The notes beneath the pieces are model-generated. The model saw nothing but the letters and a program-made list of their open reading frames with translations. It made no database searches and had not been told where the DNA came from. This document shows positions 21,296-32,900 of a DNA stretch of 64,000 nucleotides, in pieces. A program made the position numbers and the translations under genes. Numbering within the stretch: position 1 is the stretch's first letter; each line of letters starts with the position of its first letter. Origin of the DNA: Melieria omissa (Eukaryota > Arthropoda > Insecta > Diptera > Ulidiidae); contig OZ020270.1 of assembly GCA_963971225.1 (NCBI GenBank), forward strand, positions 19,019,488 through 19,083,487, read 5' to 3'.

Positions 21296-21767
21296 TAAGG
21301 TGGGTCGCGAAAAAAAAATTGGTGTTGTCACCACCTAAAAATAAAATTCAGAGTGTTTAATGACTATTTGGAAAATATTGCGATCCTGAGGTAAGCCAAT
21401 TGTGAGCGGTTTTGCTTCAAAAATAATTCTAATTATCATGTTTTTTGGGTGTAACTTTTTTGTTGTTGGACATTTTCGAATAATTTATAATAATAAATAT
21501 AATAATAATAATATAATAATAAATATAAATAATTTTTGGTTAGATAAACCTTCAGGAGTTCTTGGATTGCACAAAAAAATTATTCGAAAATGTCCAACAG
21601 CAAAAAAGTTACACCCAAAAAACATGATAATTAGAATTATTTTTGAAGCAAAACCGCTCACAATTGGCTTACCTCAGGATCGCAATATTTTCCAAATAGT
21701 CATTAAACACTCTGAATTTTATTTTTAGGTGGTGACAACACCAATTTTTTTTTCGCGACCCACCTTA
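21296..21767. mobile_element. 472-bp MITE with long inverted repeats (8-bp target duplication)
   Basis: Ends are TAAGGTGGGTCGCG and its complement CGCGACCCACCTTA. The arms of about 195 bp (21296-21490 and about 21573-21767) are near-perfect inverted repeats around a TAA/ATA-rich loop. GCGTACAA flanks both sides (21288-21295 and 21768-21775), an 8-bp target duplication as made by hAT and some other DNA transposons. It encodes nothing and depends on a transposase elsewhere. Superfamily is inferred only from the duplication length. Confidence 0.85.
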
Positions 21768-21775
21768 GCGTACAA

Positions 21776-23205
21776 TACGCTTGCTCGCGTGACACAAGAC
21801 TCAAAGTTACTCTGGAATAAACACGCTGAGGCAGTTATTAGTAAAGCAACGGAAGCAATCATGGTGTGCAGATCGTAGCAGGCAGGAATTGGGGATGTAG
21901 ACCAAGCATACTGAAATGGATGTACACCATGATAGTGAGACCAATACTCACGTATGCAGCAGTAGCCTGGGCCCCAAGAGCCAAGCTCTCGACTGTGAGG
22001 AAGCGGCTCGAAAAGGTCCAACGACTTGCGTGCACGTGTATTACAGGTGCTATGAGGACCTGTCCCACGGTGGCACTGGAGGTGATAATCAATATATCAC
22101 CATTGCACATACCAATTGAAATGGCAGCCAAGCGCACTGTCCTTGGGCTGGCCAGAACCAGTAAAGGGGGGGATCACATTCTAAGTCGCAGAGACTTAGA
22201 CGTGTTGTCTGTTAGTAACCCCTACGTATTGTATCCAATGGATACAATAACGAGAACATATAACTATGAGAAAAACTTCGTAGTATATATGAGTAACAAA
22301 GTGGCCTGGAACTGGGAAGCACACCAGTCCCATTTCAAACCACATACTATTACGTGGTTCACAGACGGCTCCAAAACGCATGAGGGAACCGGGGCGGGGG
22401 TATTTGGACCTCGCTTCAAGCACTATGAGCCCATGGGAAATATGCCCAGCATATTTCAGGCAGAGTTATATGCCATCAGGCTCTGTGCGCAGACCAACCT
22501 CGAGCGTTTGTAGAGGGGGCAAGACATAGTCATCTGCTCGGACAGTCAAGCAGCCATCAAAGCACTAATCTCGTATGAGATTACCTCAGGGTTGGTGCTG
22601 AAATGCATAGAAGCATTGAATAAACTGGGTACATATAACCAGGTTAAAATCCTCTGGGTTCCAGGACACAGAGGAATAGAAATGAATGAGAAGGCTGACA
22701 GCCTTGCTAGAACTGGGGCAGCTACGATCCCCCTTGCACCAGAGTCACTAAGACTTGAGGAAAGAACCAGCAACTCAGAACACTGGTCAAAGGCCACAGG
22801 TCTTAGGAAATCGAAAATCTTCATCAGAGGTTATAACTCCGGATAGAAAGAAGAATGCCTCAGACTGGGGAAAACCCAGCTTAGACTGGTCACCGGGCTG
22901 TTAACCGGGCACTGCAGGATGAGGAATCACATGCACACATTTGGGTTAGAACAGGTAAGTGTCTGCAGACTCCGTGAAACGGCGGAGGAGACTCCTGAGC
23001 ACGTTATACTGCACTGCGATGCGGTATGCCGCAGTAGGAGACAGCACCTGGGCCAGTACTGGCTTGCAGAAGAGAACGTCAAACACCTTCTCCCACGTGA
23101 GTTACTAAGCTTCATTCGGTGGGATTGGGGGACGTTCTCTAAAGTTGTAGGGGGCACAATAGATCAACTTTGGTCTCAGTGCACATTTCCCCATTCAAAT
23201 CTATC
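21776..23205 (+). pseudogene. LINE B ORF2: RT thumb, RNase H and C-terminus, broken
   Basis: After the MITE, SKLLWNKHAEAV is followed by a frame from 21866 with GRNWGCRPSILKWMYTMIVRPILTYAAVAW, the region that follows the YLG motif in relatives. RNase H: TWFTDGSKTHEGTGAGV (Asp), IFQAELYAI (Glu), then a TAG at about 22511-22513, then ICSDSQAAIKAL (Asp) and VPGHRGIEMNEKADSLA. Another TAG sits near 22844. The final part has LVTGLLTGHCRM and HVILHCDAVC, part of the Cys/His tail domain. All the RNase H catalytic residues seem present, but stops separate them. Confidence 0.88.
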
Positions 23206-23258
23206 TATCTATCTAACTGCACTTTTTGTTCTGTTTTAGATGAATTAAAATAATAATT

Positions 23259-24010
23259 TTCCATGTATTAGAATTTACTGACAATATATTCACAAAACCG
23301 TGCAGAATAAGTTTGCGTACAAAACTAATAACGGGAATTTCCGGTTATGCTTTTTATTTTTTTTTTTGAAAATTTGTATTCCTTGTAAATGATTTGAAAC
23401 CGTATATGTGCTTGAAATTTTTTAGAAAGCAAGAGAATCCAACAGAAAAACAAATAAAAATGGATAAAAGGATAATCTTACTAAAAATTTCCAAAATTCA
23501 CAAAAAATTTCATGAATTTGAGAAACTTTTGGGAGAGCAGATTCGTCATTTCAAAAAGCCATCCTAAATCTCGAAAAAAAACAGAAAATCTTGCTGCGTT
23601 ACTACGATCTGGCCATTTTCTTATGCTACCCGAGAAAGAGGATTAGATTGTTTGCGATCAGTGCATCATAATCTAAGGCTAGTTGCATCCAATATTTTCA
23701 GAAATGTACAGAAATATTTAAAGAAACCCAGTAGCACTGACTACAAGAAAAATCCTGAAAAAAATCATATTTCCCCTATATAACAGCATCTAAGAAGCCC
23801 ACATTTACAGAATTGCTTTCGTAAAAGAGTCCATCAAAGAGTCTAGACAACCAGATTTCCGGGACGATATGTTGTTATCTATAGAAAGTGGGACGATTCA
23901 TTATTCTCTGATAATGGTTTGGCATATTTGGTATTAGAAGGCATGAACTAATTTGACGAGGATCCTGTTAATAACAAAAATCTAAAATTAACTGTGAAGC
24001 ATAGCATATG
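23259..24010 (+). repeat. Dispersed repeat R, copy 2
   Basis: Direct repeat of 16607-17363, about 750 bp, beginning CCATGTATT and ending AGCATAGCATATG. It starts about 40 bp after the LINE B tail. No coding pattern. The TTCATTATT-CTGATAATGG region near the end is well conserved between copies. Confidence 0.8.
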
Positions 24011-25520
24011 GGCATCTCCCACTGGCACGGACGCGACATTCGCACGCTTTCAATTAAAGGGTGTGCACACCAAAATCGGGACACTTGTTTTCTGATATAA
24101 AAATAAAACGAAGTAGTCTAGAATTTTTTTTGCAATTTATTTATATTCTTCGGTCTTTAAGGTATTATATAGTCCACATTTATTTATATTTTTTTCCTCC
24201 GTATGCCACCAACCGCACTTTTCGTCAGAGTCCTTCCATAAATTTTTGCACGAAAAATTCGTTCACTTTTTTAGACCCCCACAACCACTTCCTCCGGAAC
24301 TCTTCTTCTGTTAATACGATCGCATCACTCTTCTTTAAAATGCCTATAACTATCGACCACTACTTTTCGATAGGGCGGAGTTCCGGGCTATTAGGCGGAT
24401 CACACTCGCGCTGTACATATTCCGACCAATATGGATAATATTCTCTTCATACCACTACAGAGATTCCCTGAAGTAGTGGCAAGTAGCCAAGTCAGGCCAA
24501 AACAACGGTTTTGATGTGTGGCAACGAATGAGAGGCAGTAGTCTCTTTTCGAAGCATTCTTCCCGGTAAATATTGCCATTCATTGTACCGACTGTTACCA
24601 AAGGGTTTGTTTCAACACCGCACGAACATATGGCTTGCCAAACCATGGTCTTCTTTGGGAATTTTGCCTTTGATTTCACCTTGTATTCATCAGCAACATC
24701 TTGGTCATTCGTGGCTATGTAAAAATCTTGCCCAGCTAAAAATGTAAAGTTGTTCAAGCAGTATGTTTCATAATCCATGATCACACTACTGAATTTCGTT
24801 AGCAAATTTTCGAACAAGTTACGGCAAAGGTGCTACACGGTGAGATTTCGTTTCGCGTCCCGATCTGGTACTACTTGAGCCTTGTAACTCTTCAAGCTTG
24901 CTCGCCTCTTGGCTTTCTGGACGAACGATGACGATTGCTCCACGATTTAAGCTACCGAACGACTTTACATTCGCGGATTTTTTGTAAATGCGGCAATCAC
25001 TTTCTTCGTGCATCTAGCATTCTCCTGGCCATGGTCACCACCACTACCCACCTTACGATCAACTCTCAGCCTTTCATTACAATTTTTCAACACTTTTCTG
25101 CATGTCGATGGTGCAAAATTTAGCTTTTTTGTAATTTGGCGTATATTGAGGTTGGGATTCGTAGTGTGTTCGTGCAAGATGAGTTTTCTACGTTCGTCTT
25201 CGTTTGCCATTTTCTCACTAATAAAACGGGTTTTGCAAATTTTTTTTACTTGAATATTGAAAACCAATGAAATAGTGCTACATTGTAGAAATATATTGGA
25301 AAGATTTAGTGCAAAATAATAAGCAATTATGCAATGAAACGGACGCGACAAAAAAAGAAGTTTTTTTGAAGCTCTTATAGAAATATACAAAATTTAGCGA
25401 TTTTTGGGAAGGTCAATGAAGGTCAAAGGATAACTTTTCTTCGTAGACTTATGAAATATGAGAATATTGTCTTAGCTTTTTTTAATTAGGTACAGCAGGA
25501 ATACGGACGCGACATCACGG
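24011..25520 (-). mobile_element. Dead mariner/Tc1-superfamily transposon
   Basis: The minus strand carries a broken transposase with a DD37E-like layout. Clear terminal inverted repeats are not visible, so the edges are approximate. Instead, ACGGACGCGACA occurs in direct orientation three times, at 24027-24038, 25339-25350 and 25503-25514, near both ends. Confidence 0.65.
24270..25210 (-). pseudogene. Mariner/Tc1-type transposase, broken
   Basis: Reads on the minus strand from the ATG at 25210. The N-terminal DNA-binding part has MANEDERRKLILHEH and IRQITKKLNFAPSTCRKVLK, a helix-turn-helix. The frame stops near 24965. The catalytic part (24817 down to 24455) has VIMDYETYC (first Asp region), KKTMVWQAICSCG, and FWPDLATCHY (second Asp). 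After a frameshift near 24440, PPNSPELRPIEKYW supplies the Glu, giving a DD37E-type arrangement by my reading. The same WQAICSCG and ELRPIEKYW-like motifs occur in the element at 34429-35758, so they are relatives. It would cut and paste DNA at TA sites if intact. Several breaks make it inactive. Confidence 0.8.
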
Positions 25521-25850
25521 ACGAGACAAATTTTTCCAAGGGTATTCCCCTTATTAAATACAGTAATGGTTTTCATTATAACACTTCAACTTTTAATAAA
25601 AATAACACATAACAAGTTAAATTCAAGTTACAGCAATCAAAATAAGGAAAAAATTAAGTTAAAAGTTCTTAGTGTGGTTTATTTAATTTTCCTGAGGAAC
25701 TCTATTGGAATTAGATCTTGTTTAATATCGTGCACACAGCTCTTACATACATTAGCAATGCACCTTTCATTCATCTCATCCCAGCAAACTGGTTTTAGAA
25801 ATAACTTAATGGCTGTTGGAGCCATCTTCTCAGCCGGCAAAGTTTGAGCT
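25521..25850. other. Short AT-rich stretch, nothing recognised
   Basis: Lies between the dead mariner and the start of LINE C. An open frame from 25566 is AT-driven and has no recognisable motif. I see no gene here. Confidence 0.4.
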
Positions 25851-26425
25851 GCGGAAATCCAGGAGCGTCTGACCCACAGTGGGCTCCCTGGTCAGTGTCT
25901 GATCTCCATGTTAGGAGCGGCTGTTTTTCTCATCATCTTTTGGTGGCGTGATAGATGTCAAAGAAAAGCCACAGGGGAAGGCGACCCCCTTCATCAAAAC
26001 CATTCTGAAGAGCTCCCATAAGGACTCTTTTACGGTGCAGGGAGTCGGATCCCCAGTACCGGCGGTAGACAGTGGGCGAGCGGGCTGTCTGGCGTCGTCA
26101 TCCAACGACCGCTTAGGCTGTGCAGCGGGACCCCAGGCTGCACGGTCTACTAATGCTACTGGGAAGCAGGAGGCGCCCAAACCTGCTCTAAGCAGGCAAA
26201 AGGCGAGGAGACCACCGCACAGGCTGGCCCCTCACTTTCGGGGGTGGTGCCTCAGCTCCGGGGCCTCCGACTCGACGCTGCTATAGAGGGGGAATCTATG
26301 ATTCTCTCGCAGGGTAGTAGCGCCGGGTCGGTGGACTCTGGGGCGGAGGCGGCGCTCCTGGAGGAGGGGGACGAACCTGCGGCCACTGGTTCCACTCCTG
26401 GAATTTCATCGGAGGGGAACGCAAG

Positions 26426-27425
26426 GTGAGCAGTGCTGCGAAGAAAGCCAGAAATGGCTACCGGCGCTCGATTGCGTTTCTGCGAAAAATGAGTAAGGAG
26501 CCCGGATCCTTGTCTGACAAGGAGAAGGAGCTGGTAAAGAAGCACCAGAAGATCGTGGCTAAATTTGAAAAGAAGCAGGCGGCGACTTCTGGTGCTGAGA
26601 CTTCGACTGTTGCAGCAACGCCTGGAGACAGGGCCACTGCTGCACAGTCATTCACCAGTACAGCAACGGCGGCAAAGCCTGGTTTTAGGGCCACGGCCAC
26701 GGCCGCTACAGCTGTACGGCTGGACAGAGCAGGGGCGGCGAAGCCTGGAAACAGTGCCACGGCTGCCTCGTCAATACGGAAGGCTGATCAGAAGCCATCC
26801 ACCTCGACAAAGCCCACTTCCACCATAGTGGAAAAGGCTGTCAAAAGGGGTAGATCGAGGGACGATCAGCCTACAGGGGAGGGGAAAAAGCTGAAACTCT
26901 CAGCCAGCTTCTCCTCTCCACAGGAGCTGCAGATTGCCGTTGTGGACCGGAGCGATTCCGATGGGAAAATTCGCATTCTGCGAGCGATGCTCGGGGCGGC
27001 GGACGATGAAATCGACCTCGACGGCGCTGGCTGGCAGAAGGGCGTCAAAATCGTCGGGTGTGGCAACAGGCAGTCACTCAACTTCCTGGTGCGTACAATC
27101 GGCGGTCTTGAGCCTCTCTGGCAGGGAGCAAAACTCGAGGTCATACCTCGCGACCGATTGCCTCTCCGACTTATCGTCACACTGTGGGTCCCTCCTCCAG
27201 TCATGGAGGATGCCGACACGTTGAAGCTGATAGGTCAGCAGAACAGCGGCCTTAATACTGGAGAGTAATTTCCTCCACTACTAGCAAAAATGAGACGGGT
27301 AAGGACCTCGTGGTCGCTGTTGACCAACCGTCCTTCACTCATCTGCGAGACTCCTCTGGTGTTGTCAAGTTCGGTTTGGGTTCCCTAAAAGCTCGTTTCC
27401 CCAATAAGGAGCGCGCCACACAGGG
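26426..27425 (+). pseudogene. LINE C ORF1 (DUF4780-like)
   Basis: The frame from 26426 to 27268 (280 codons) starts with a GTG, and the preceding frame (26244-26429) seems to be its displaced N-terminus, so a frameshift near 26425 is likely. It begins basic (KKARNGYRRSIAFLRKM), has Ala/Thr-rich repeats (ATAATA-type), then a DUF4780-like part: FSSPQELQIAVVDRSD, WQKGVKIVGCGN and LIVTLWVPPPVM, then GQQNSGLNTGEWKV. It is frameshifted at about 27265 and continues as LVVAVDQPSFTHL and VVKFGLGSLKARFPNK to about 27425. It probably bound RNA. It is more complete than LINE B ORF1 but still needs a frame change. Confidence 0.75.
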
Positions 27426-27430
27426 AAAGA

Positions 27431-29200
27431 CTGAAGGTAGTGCAGATAAACCTGCACCACTCTAAAGCCGCCACCCACGATCTTATGCAATTTCTGGAGG
27501 AGGAGGAAGCTGACTTGGCCTTAATCCAGGAACCCTGGCTCGTCAGAGGCAACGTTTGTGGATTGGGGTCAAGTCAATTCAGTGTACTTCATTCGCGCGG
27601 TGACCTGTGTGTGGCTGCATGCGAACGACACGAGGGGCGAGACCTGATTCTGTCGTCCGCATACATGCCTTTCGAAAGAGAGGAACCACCGCCGAAGGAA
27701 GTCCGGGACCTTGCTCCGCACGCCCGATCACGCAGGCTCGACCTCATCATCGGGTGCGACGCCAATGCACACCACATGTTGTGGGGAAGTTCCGACACAA
27801 ATAGTAGGGGTGCGTCAATTTTTGAATTTCTTCTTAGCTCTAACCTGGTGCTGTGTAATAGAGGCAATACGCCGAAGTAATAGATATTACCTTAGTTACC
27901 GACTCCAACACTATCTCTGTGGTCGATTGGAAAGTACTGACGGAATGTTCGTTCTCGGACCACAACCGTATAGTCTTTTCAGTGGCCATAGAAGTTGGAA
28001 GTCCACAAACCTATAGGAATCCGAGGAAGACTAACTGGCCTAGATTCAGTGCACTAGTTTCTCAGAAACTGGCATCGCGCAAAGCGAGCTATACATTCGA
28101 GAGGAACAACATTGATAGGTCAGTAAATCTTCTAACGAAAGTACTTAACAAGTCTTTTAACGAATCCTGTCCTAAAAGTCGAGCTCCACGGAAAACCAAC
28201 GCAGTGTGGTGGACCCCAGAGTTAAGACAACTTAGAACAGATACTAGACGTCTCTTCAATAAGGCTAAGCTTAGCCGAGTTCAGGGGATTATCGATGAGG
28301 TCAAAGTGGCATGGGCGATAGACACCTTCAACCCGTATAAATCCCCGGGTCCCGATGGTGTCATTCCGGCTATGCTGCAATGGTCTAAGGAGGCAGTGGT
28401 CAAAGTCTTGGTGCGAATCTTTCGGGAATCTCTCCAACAAGGCTATGTACCACGTGCCTGGAAGGAGGTTAGGGTGGTGTTCATCCCCAAGGCGGGGAAG
28501 TCGAACCACATCACTGCTAAAGACTACAGACCGATCAGCCTGTCATCGTTCTTTCTTAAGACTTTGGAGAGGTTGGTTGATGTCTATGTTAGGGGGGTGG
28601 CACAGTCCAGGGGACTCTGCAGGACACAACATGCGTACTGAAGGGGAAAATCTGTAGACAGCGCCTTACATGAGGTTGTTCAGACGATCGAAAAATCGCT
28701 GAACGTCAATGAGTATACGTTAGCCGCTTTCCTCAACATTGAGGGAACCTTTAATAACGTCACTTTAGAGGCAATAACCAGTGCACTCAGAAAATTCGAA
28801 GTAGACGAGAAGGTGTAGGGTGGACCAGTGACATGCTTTGTAGCAGAAGGGTTCACTCCAGCCTAGGCTCGTGCTCGGTAAGGAAGTTAACCACAAGGGG
28901 CACACCTCAGGGGGGCGTACTTTCGCCTCTGTTGTGGCTGCTGGTGATAAATAACATCCTCGAGATCTTCGAATCCAGGAGGCTACGAGTAGTAGCATAT
29001 GCGGACGACGTCACTATTCTGATCTCTGGAAAATTTCTGTCCACCATCAGTGATCTCATGAAGTCCGCTTTAGGAGACCTCTCTAGGTGGGCAGAGCAGA
29101 ACGGTCTAGGGGTTAACCCCTCAAAGACGGTTATGGTACTGTTCACCCGGAGATACAAAATACCGGAATTTAGACTACCAAAACTTACTACATCACTATC
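27431..29200 (+). pseudogene. LINE C ORF2, 5' part: endonuclease and RT
   Basis: The start is LKVVQINLHHSKAA at 27431, where the usual ATG is CTG. ALIQEPW, CDANAHHMLWGS and FSDHNRIVFSV show the endonuclease, with a small deletion and frame change near 27880. The RT linker is shortened: FNKAKLSRVQGIIDEVKVAWAIDTFNPYKSPGPDG joins regions that are ~100 residues apart in relatives. RT motifs: SPGPDGVIPAML, YRPISLSSFFLKTLER, NIEGTFNN, GTPQGGVLSPLLW and AYADDVTILISG near 28996-29035. There is a TGA near 28639 and a frame change near 28820. The frame continues to LINE D at 29200. Confidence 0.85.
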
Positions 29201-29208
29201 AACCTCTT

Positions 29209-31717
29209 TTGCAGCATTCCAAAGCCGCTACTGCACTTTTAAGTAGTCGGCTCTCCCGGCTGCACACACTACCCCACATAACAACAATTCAAGAGCCCTG
29301 GGTCTTTAGGGGCCGGGTCTGTGGCCTTGAGTCGTTGAAAGGGGCCACTGTACTGTATGATAGGAATTCGACTAGACCTAGAACCTGTCTTATAGTATCA
29401 TCTCATCTTACGGTGACTAGTCTTGACCCTTTCTGCTGTCAGGACCTGGTTGCTGCTGAGGTGAGCTTCAAGGGTATGCACGGATGGTCGAGGTTCGTGA
29501 TTGCGTCTGGGTACTTTCCTTACGATGCACTGGAAGCGCCACCACCTGGGAAGGTCGCTGTCTCGTGAGGCTTTGTGAGCAGCGCAATCTCGGTCTCATT
29601 TTATGTTGCGATGCTAATGCCCAGCACACAATTTGGGGCAGCAGCAAATGCGACAACCGAGGCTCTCGGCTGTTCGGGTATATTGCATCCTCCGGCCTGA
29701 ATATTCACAACACTGGCAATCAGCCTACGTTTGTGACTACAAGAAGGCAGGAGGTGATTGACATCACTCTATCTAATACTAGATTGGGGTGGTCAATCAA
29801 CAACTGGAGAGTCCTTAACGAAGAATCGTGTTCGGACCACAGGTATATCGAGTTTCAGAGCGGCGAGGAGGCACAAATGCCATTGCCCTCTAGGAACCCG
29901 AAAAACGCAGACTGGCCGAAATTTCGGGAGGCATTGCGGAATAAATACGCGACGCCACCGAAAATTCGTAAGGAGCGGTGTATTGAGGCGGCTGTTGAGC
30001 ATCTCAATACTGCCCTAACATCAAGCTTCGAGCTAGCCTGCCCAACTAGACCTCCCCTTGGCCGGACCCCTGTTCCGTGGTGGAATAGGGAGCTTCAGTT
30101 GCTAAGGCGTGAGTCTAGAAAACTTCTCAACCGGGCCCTCAAGACGAATCTTGACGAGGACTGGGAGCGCTACCGATGCACTCAGAAGAACTATAAGAGG
30201 CTTATTCGAGGTTCGAAGAAGGCCTCTTTTAGAGATTTCTGTAGTGGCATTGAATCCTTGAGCGACACAGCTAGGCTGGTAAAAGTTCTGAAAAAGGACC
30301 AAACCGCGAAGCTGGGGTCGCTTAGGAAACCTGATGGCTCCTACACGGAGAGGAAAAGTGAGACACTCAGTCTACTGATGGAGTCTCACTTTCCAGGAAA
30401 TAAGGTCACTGTTGCCCAGCAGCATTCGTCCCTGGATGGAATTATTGTTAGGGCAATCACACCCTCTCGACATGACTGGTACGTCGCCAGAACTGTGGCG
30501 AATGAAGCTGCCATTCGATTTGCCATCAAGTCCTTTGACAACTTCAAATCGCCCGGTCCTGATGGCATTTATCCTATCGTGTTGAGGGAAGGTATAGTGT
30601 CAGTAGTCATGGCACTGAAGAAAATCTTCACGGCATGCCTGGCACTGGCCTATATACCACGCCCTTGGAGGATGGTGAGAGTCGCGTTCATTCCGAAAGT
30701 CGGAAAGGACGACTACACTAGCCCCAAGAGCTTTAGACCTATTAGCATGACTTCTTTTATGCTAAAAAGTCTCGAACGGCTGGTGGAGTTACGGATACGT
30801 AAGGAGTCGCTTAAGATGCATCCTCTGTCTCCATTTCAGCATGCCTATCAAAGTGGGAAGTCCTGCGAGTCGGCTCTGCAAAACTGGTTGGTAGGATAGA
30901 GCGAGCCATCGACAGGAAGGACTACGCGGTGGGAATCTTTGTGGATATAGAGGGCGCTTTTGACAATGCGACTTTTGACAGTATGTGTAACGCTGTTAGC
31001 CGACACGGCGTAGACCGGGCTTTGGTAAATTGGATACGTTCAATGCTAGCCCAAAGAATCATGACGGTGCGGGCAGAGGACGATCTACTGGTGTCATCCG
31101 GTGTAAATAGAGGCTGCCCTCAAGGTGGGGTGCTGTCTCCATTGCTCTGGTGCATGGTGATTGATCCCCTGCTCATCACTCTGAATCACTCTGGAGTCTA
31201 CGCAAAAGCATACGCGGACGATGTGGCCTGTCTCGTAACCGGCCCCTCTCTCATGCACATTTGCAGAAAGGTGCAGAAAACTCTGGATATGATTGACACC
31301 TGGTGTAATGCGAACGGGCTATCTGCTAATCCCGCCAAAACTGGTATGGTTCTCTTTACCAGGAGGAGGAAGCTTGATAGAGTCGTTCTGCCCACACTCA
31401 AGGGGGTCACTATCCAGCTATCCAAGGAGATGAAATATCTGGGAGTCATCCTAGATGATAAACTCCTTTGGAAATCTCACGTAGAACTAAAGACATCGAA
31501 AGCACTGTCGGCTTTCTGGCAATGCAGAGGTGTATTTGGGAAAACGTGGGGTCTTTCCCATAGCAAGATCCTCTGGATCTACAAAGCTATGATAAGACCC
31601 ATCATCTCCTACGCATCGGTAGTCTGGATGAGCAGACTCTCTCTTGCAGGGGTCAAGAGAACCTTGTCCAGACTGCAGCGCACTGTGGCCATATGTTGTC
31701 GCTACATGCCCTGGTGA
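29209..31717 (+). pseudogene. LINE D ORF2: endonuclease and RT (copy 1)
   Basis: Endonuclease: QHSKAATALL, TIQEPWVFRG, then a frame change near 29540 and CDANAQHTIWGS, IDITLSN and CSDHRYIEF. The linker VPWWNRELQLLRRESRKLLNRA leads to RT motifs SPGPDGIYPIVLREG, FRPISMTSFMLKSLERL and FQHAYQSGKS. The frame ends at 30899. The next frame, from about 30905, carries DIEGAFDNATFDS (catalytic Asp), NRGCPQGGVLSPLLW and KAYADDVACLV (catalytic DD), LFTRRRKL and MKYLGVILDDKLLWKSH. It stops at 31715-31717. Two frameshifts are needed, but the catalytic residues are intact. Confidence 0.9.
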
Positions 31718-32808
31718 GCCTTCCTCCACTTGATGTTTTCATCCAAGGAGAGGCCCTAAAGGCCATCCGAAGACTAAAACACAGTGGCCAGTGGTATGGC
31801 GCTTGTCCGGCAATGGATAATTGTGCTGGCACCGACATAGACCGTACAGTCATGTCCATGCCCCTCGACTCCATGCCTACAACTGTCATACTAAAAAAGC
31901 GGTACATGGTCTTGCTGCCTGAGGCTCACTCTTGGTTGTATCCTGAGGATGAGCGCGGTAAACACTGCTTCCGTATATTCACGGACGGCTCCAGAACGGA
32001 AGATGGTTCTGGCTCTGGGGTCTTCGTGGAATCCACGGGGACTAGACGGTTCTTTGCCCTAGGCTCGCACGCATCTGTGTTTTAGGCAGAGGTGCATGCG
32101 ATACTTGAGGCGATGAACTTTGTCGTATAGAGTAAGTGGAAAGGCAGGTCTATCTGTGTCTGTAGCGACAGCAAAGCTGCGCTTATGGCCTTGGACAGCC
32201 CTCCAACCACCTCTATGCTAGTCAGGTCCTGCAAATCCAGGCTTAATTATGTTGGAAAATACAATAGCCTGATGCCCACCAGGGTCCCGGGACACGCAGG
32301 AATTGTGGGTAACGAGACCTCGGATTCCTTAGCTAGAATGGGCTCTGAGGCTGATTTTGTCGGCCCTGAGCCTGTTCTGCCACTCCCATCTGCAGCCATC
32401 AAAGCCACAGTTAACGAATGGGTCACTATGACCCAGGAGCGAGCATGGCAGGCTGAGAGCGGCTGCAGGTGGACGAAACTTATGCTTCCCGCCATATCCG
32501 ACAAATGCTCACAGTTTCTTTTGTCACTAGGCAGAAGAGACTGCAGGCAGATGGTCGGGTTAATGACGGGCCATTTCCTATGGGCGAAGCACATGGAAAT
32601 GGTAGGCATATCTGACAGTGCCCTATGTCCTGCCTGTGGGGAGGACGTTGAGACGGCGGAACACTTCCTGTGTCTCTGCCCCGCGTTCGCTCGTATCAGG
32701 TTTGAGACGTTTGGCACTGATGTGCTAAGAAGCGACCACCTTGGCTGCTTGGCACCCCAGGATCTATTAAGGTTTCTTCGGAAATCGGGTGGATTTAAAG
32801 CATATTAA
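31718..32808 (+). pseudogene. LINE D ORF2: RNase H and C-terminus (copy 1)
   Basis: The first part is in the frame 31693-32085. RNase H begins IFTDGSRTEDGSGSGVF (Asp). An in-frame TAG at 32083-32085 takes the place of the codon before AEVHAI (Glu), with another TAG at about 32128. Then CSDSKAALMAL (Asp) and VPGHAGIVGNETSDSLARMG (last Asp). The tail has LMTGHFLWAKHMEM and CPACGEDVETAEHFLCLCPAF, the Cys/His motif shared with LINE A and LINE B. It ends at TAA 32806-32808, followed by a short 3' UTR and A-rich tail. Confidence 0.88.
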
Positions 32809-32900
32809 CAGGGAACAACAAGTCGTAGTACAATGGACGTATAATTGTCTGAGTGCTGCGCTTGCTAGATCGTTCCGACAAAGAAATAAAAAACAAAAAT

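Larger units (their letters stand above)
17364..23217 (+). mobile_element. LINE B: decayed relative of LINE A
   Basis: Begins immediately after repeat R with a strong hairpin, has a 5' UTR homologous to that of LINE A (about 17515-17600), then ORF1, endonuclease, RT and RNase H, and ends in a TCTA microsatellite tail (about 23199-23216). Such short-repeat tails, not poly(A), also end LINE A. Many frameshifts and stops, a missing RT finger region (20581-20855) and a MITE at 21296-21767 show it is old. No target duplication is clear. Its flanks are two copies of the same 750-bp repeat. Confidence 0.88.
29208..32900 (+). mobile_element. LINE D: 5'-truncated LOA-like retrotransposon inside LINE C (copy 1)
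   Basis: Begins a few residues into ORF2 (QHSKAATALL), so ORF1 and the 5' UTR are missing, a typical 5' truncation. It ends with an A-rich 3' tail (ACAAAGAAATAAAAAACAAAAAT). The flanks AACCTCT and AACCCTCT are the inferred target duplication. The coding region covers endonuclease, RT and RNase H. The segment from 29837 on is repeated at 49925 as part of the tandem duplication. Confidence 0.85.

Noticed and set aside
23240..23280. LINE B target duplication
   Set aside because: The sequences after the tail and before 17364 do not share a short repeat. The 750-bp repeats are too long and start at a distance.
25566..25847. A 93-codon frame as a gene
   Set aside because: Composition-driven with many Asn/Lys/Ile, no motif, and it ends in LINE C leader sequence.
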